Source: Kouleothrix aurantiaca (lineage in GTDB: Bacteria > Chloroflexota > Chloroflexia > Chloroflexales > Roseiflexaceae). From it: 24,190 nucleotides of DNA. The position numbers were made by a program, and so were the translations under genes. Shown one piece after another: positions 22,210 to 24,190 of the stretch (position 1 is its first letter; each line of letters starts with the position of its first letter). The notes below the pieces were generated by a model, which worked only from the letters and a program-made list of their open reading frames with translations, was not told the DNA's origin and ran no database searches. The DNA lies in NCBI GenBank assembly GCA_001399705.1, contig LJCR01000003.1, positions 1-24,190 of the forward strand, given 5' to 3'.

Positions 22210-22929
22210 TTACAGTTTAGCATTGCAAAACTGTTCGGCTGCGACAAGAAGACGTGAGAGAACTCCCATAAGCCACTCCGCAGGTTGGCGAGTAGTTCTA
22301 TCATCTACCGATAAATCAAAACGCCAATTAGAGGCAATTTCTTTTGGATTACTTGGCGTAACGGCATTCCCGTCCAATTCTCCGCCGCGAAAAAACCGGC
22401 GTGGAGAGGTGCCTCGGTGAGCAAGTGCGTTTCGGTAGTTCTCCATCGCCAGAAAATAAGGGTCAGCAAGACAAGCGCTCATTTCAACAGATATTGTCTC
22501 CGCAGGATAGACTGTACTAAACTTATCTGCCACACTCCGTGCAGTAATCCGTAGATTCTTCGCTTCCTGAATGGGAAAGTTTATTGGGTCAACAATAGAA
22601 GCAAAACAGTAAGCACCAAAGTGAAAGCTTTCAAGTGTAGCAAGCCCACAAACGAAAAAGCCGAACAATGCTTGTTCTTGAAGCAATCGTTCTTCATGGG
22701 CAGGCGAATTGGCCTGTATTACTGATCGGGTGAACTCCTCGTCGTAGTCGGCCGCTGAACGTGCCCGGTACGCCACAGCATTCCATCCGGCTGCGTATGA
22801 ACCCCATTGGTTTGGATGGGAGTCCAGGTATTTTGACACGCGAGTATTCACTGCATCGTGTGCCGAAATATTGAAACCGACAGGGAGACGAATACCAACC
22901 ACTGATGATAAATCTGTGCCAATTTGCAT
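22210..22929 (-). CDS. HEPN-like orphan protein (239 aa), hypothetical
   Basis: No named family is recognised. The protein looks mostly helical, with helices around residues 75-110 (EERLLQEQALFGFFVCGLATLESFHFGAYCFAS region) and 150-170. It carries R166-N-A-L-A-H171, which matches the RNxxxH pattern of catalytic HEPN ribonucleases, at the end of a helix (AMENYRNALAHRG). That motif is short and can arise by chance, so a HEPN assignment is tentative. No nucleotidyltransferase partner gene is adjacent. GGAG lies about 10 bases before the ATG at 22929. It converges on the BrnTA operon. Confidence 0.6.
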   Translation of the reverse strand: MQIGTDLSSVVGIRLPVGFNISAHDAVNTRVSKYLDSHPNQWGSYAAGWNAVAYRARSAADYDEEFTRSVIQANSPAHEERLLQEQALFGFFVCGLATLESFHFGAYCFASIVDPINFPIQEAKNLRITARSVADKFSTVYPAETISVEMSACLADPYFLAMENYRNALAHRGTSPRRFFRGGELDGNAVTPSNPKEIASNWRFDLSVDDRTTRQPAEWLMGVLSRLLVAAEQFCNAKL

Positions 22930-23234
22930 CGTTATAACACTCCGTATTACTGCGTCACATTGAGCAATATTTTAGCATTATTCAGCTTCCTGTGCTGCTT
23001 CGTGTTTTGCGAATATCTGCTTTTTAGAACGTCGGGTTCCCATAATCCCTCTTCTCGGTAGCGCCCCCTGACCATTCCGTGCTCGACCTCCCTCTGTGAT
23101 GGTTCCAAATAATTTGCTACACTACACGTTATCGGAACCATAATTTATAGACCTTGTTGGATTGTGGGGGCCACGTACCAAGGGGTAGGATAGGGACATA
23201 TCAGCAGCGTTTGCAGAAAAGTTAGGAGGTGTTT
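22930..23234. other. Gene-free region before the tyrosine recombinase
   Basis: About 300 bp without a convincing gene; a minus-strand frame at 22947-23141 has no family signature. It carries a cluster of GGTTCC motifs (see the repeat entry). AGGAGG at 23224-23229 serves the recombinase start. If the recombinase acts on its own element, its binding or crossover site may be here. Confidence 0.4.
23035..23141. repeat. GGTTCC motif cluster upstream of the tyrosine recombinase
   Basis: GGTTCC-CATAAT (23035-23046) and GGTTCC-AAATAAT (23101-23113) are direct repeats. A third copy is inverted: GGAACCAT (23134-23141) pairs exactly with ATGGTTCC (23099-23106) across 27 bp. Such spaced direct and inverted copies are typical of recombinase arm sites or regulator operators. 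Which one applies is not shown. Confidence 0.45.
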
Positions 23235-24137
23235 ATGGATACAGCACAATTTGGAAGTAAGGAACCGATTGTTCAAAGCATTGATGCGTTCCTGCGGTGC
23301 CTCGAAGGGAAAAACCGCAGTGAAGCAACACGCCATGCGTATGAGACTGACCTCTTACAGTTCTATCTCTGGCTCAAAGACAATAACAGTTATGCAACTT
23401 CTCCTGAGAAGATTACGAAGACTGATGTCACCGAATTCCTGACGGCCTGTGCTCGCCGTGGTCTCTCAGGCGTCTCACGGGCGCGCAAGCTGGCCGCGAT
23501 TCGCGAATACTACCGCTACCTCGTTGACCATGAAGTCATCGTTAAGTCGCCGACCACTGGCGTTGCTACTCCCAAGCGAGAGCAGAATATTAGAAAGCAT
23601 CTCGCGCCACACGAGTACCATAGTATGCTGGTGGCCGCTGCTGGCAGTCCTCGGGACTATGCTATCTTGCAGGTCTTCTTGCAAACAGGTTTGAGGGTCT
23701 CGGAGCTATGTGCCTTGCGATTTTCAGATTTAGAAATGAGCGCCCGACCATATCCGTTGTTGCATGTGCGCCTGGGCAAAGGGATGCGCGCTCGTACCAT
23801 TGCGCTTGAGAAGAAGGTCGCCCAAGCTCTCAAAAATTACCGGGCGCAGAGGCCAGATAGCACAAGCGATGCCGTGTTTCTGAACCACTATGGTGAGTCG
23901 ATCGGGGAGAGGGGCGTACGAAAGATTGTCGCCAAGTATGTCCAGGCGTCGGGTATTACCAAGCGCATAAGCCCACACAGCCTACGCCACACCTTCGCTA
24001 CACAGAAGGCGGAGAAGGGTGTCAGCACCTACCAGCTCCAGGAGTGGCTTGGTCACGCCAATCTGAACACCACACAGGTCTATGTTCACCTGGCAAAGCA
24101 GAGCGGGGGAAAAGTCATGGAGCAGACAAGTTTATAA
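23235..24137 (+). CDS. Tyrosine recombinase, XerC/D-like (300 aa)
   Basis: Site-specific recombinase that joins DNA through a tyrosine intermediate. The N-terminal SAM-like core-binding domain covers about residues 10-100 (TRHAYETDLLQFYLWL). The catalytic residues are visible: R in TGLRVSEL, K in GKGMRARTI, H and R in HSLRHTFAT, H in LGHANLNTTQ and the Tyr in TQVYVHLAK. Length is typical of XerC/D-type enzymes. The frame is open two codons earlier, but the ATG at 23235 has AGGAGG at 5-bp spacing. It forms the right flank of the island. It may belong to this island or to a nested element, and host dif recombination is less likely given its context. Confidence 0.95.
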   Translation: MDTAQFGSKEPIVQSIDAFLRCLEGKNRSEATRHAYETDLLQFYLWLKDNNSYATSPEKITKTDVTEFLTACARRGLSGVSRARKLAAIREYYRYLVDHEVIVKSPTTGVATPKREQNIRKHLAPHEYHSMLVAAAGSPRDYAILQVFLQTGLRVSELCALRFSDLEMSARPYPLLHVRLGKGMRARTIALEKKVAQALKNYRAQRPDSTSDAVFLNHYGESIGERGVRKIVAKYVQASGITKRISPHSLRHTFATQKAEKGVSTYQLQEWLGHANLNTTQVYVHLAKQSGGKVMEQTSL

Positions 24138-24190
24138 TATCCTAGTTGAGAACAGCTCCTACTTACCTTTGTAATCGTATAGACCGCCTA

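Larger units (their letters stand above)
8153..24137. mobile_element. Recombinase-bounded accessory (defence) island
   Basis: The left end is a large serine recombinase and the right end a tyrosine recombinase. Between them base composition is visibly less GC-rich than in 1-7700, and the content is typical accessory cargo: a DNA modification-restriction operon, a CBASS-like pair, a toxin-antitoxin pair and orphan genes. No replication, relaxase or conjugation genes are in the window. The exact ends are not identified and could extend beyond the right edge, and it may be two nested elements. The boundaries given are those of the two recombinase genes. Confidence 0.6.

Overview
The window appears to be chromosomal DNA of a Chloroflexota bacterium, most likely class Chloroflexia (Roseiflexus/Kouleothrix-like). 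The clues are a 541-aa GroEL with the start [13 protein letters not shown], two small single-RRM proteins, GC-rich coding on the left, and a Thr/Pro-rich cell-surface linker. The taxonomy is recalled from family resemblance, not searched.

Region 1 (1-7720) is ordinary, GC-rich chromosome. It holds the end of a hemolysin III-type membrane protein, two small hypothetical genes, an RRM protein, groEL without groES, a single-domain response regulator, a second RRM protein with a long gene-free leader, a small hypothetical gene, a class I glutamine amidotransferase-like hydrolase (peptidase C26), and a membrane fatty acid desaturase with three histidine boxes. A stretch of about 430 bp with no convincing gene (7721-8152) marks the change in character.

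Region 2 (about 8153-24137) is an accessory island of lower GC. It is bounded on the left by a large serine recombinase and on the right by a Xer-like tyrosine recombinase. Next to the serine recombinase are a tiny basic ORF overlapping its start, a two-gene membrane cassette of unknown function, and a divergent XRE-family regulator with paired operator-like repeats. Two small orphan genes follow.

The centre of the island is a compact plus-strand operon (13307-19576): a C5-cytosine DNA methyltransferase, a GHKL/MORC-like ATPase, a Z1-type superfamily II helicase and a PD-(D/E)XK nuclease (DUF4420 type). All key motifs are visible. The set matches MORC/Z1 modification-restriction operons predicted by comparative genomics (Iyer, Abhiman and Aravind), for which I know of little mechanistic work. 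The likely logic is that the methylase marks self DNA, while the ATPase, helicase and nuclease recognise and destroy unmarked DNA.

Two base pairs beyond its last stop, on the opposite strand, lies a two-gene CBASS-like module: a CD-NTase (SMODS) and an S-4TM membrane effector. The CD-NTase would make a cyclic nucleotide signal and the effector would damage the membrane as an abortive backup. A BrnT/BrnA toxin-antitoxin pair with a near-consensus promoter and operator follows, then an orphan protein with an RNxxxH HEPN-like motif, then the tyrosine recombinase. Modules are packed tail-to-tail with 1, 2 and 12 bp between convergent stops. The island therefore carries layered defence: modification-restriction, abortive signalling and toxin-antitoxin, beside a membrane cassette of unknown role.
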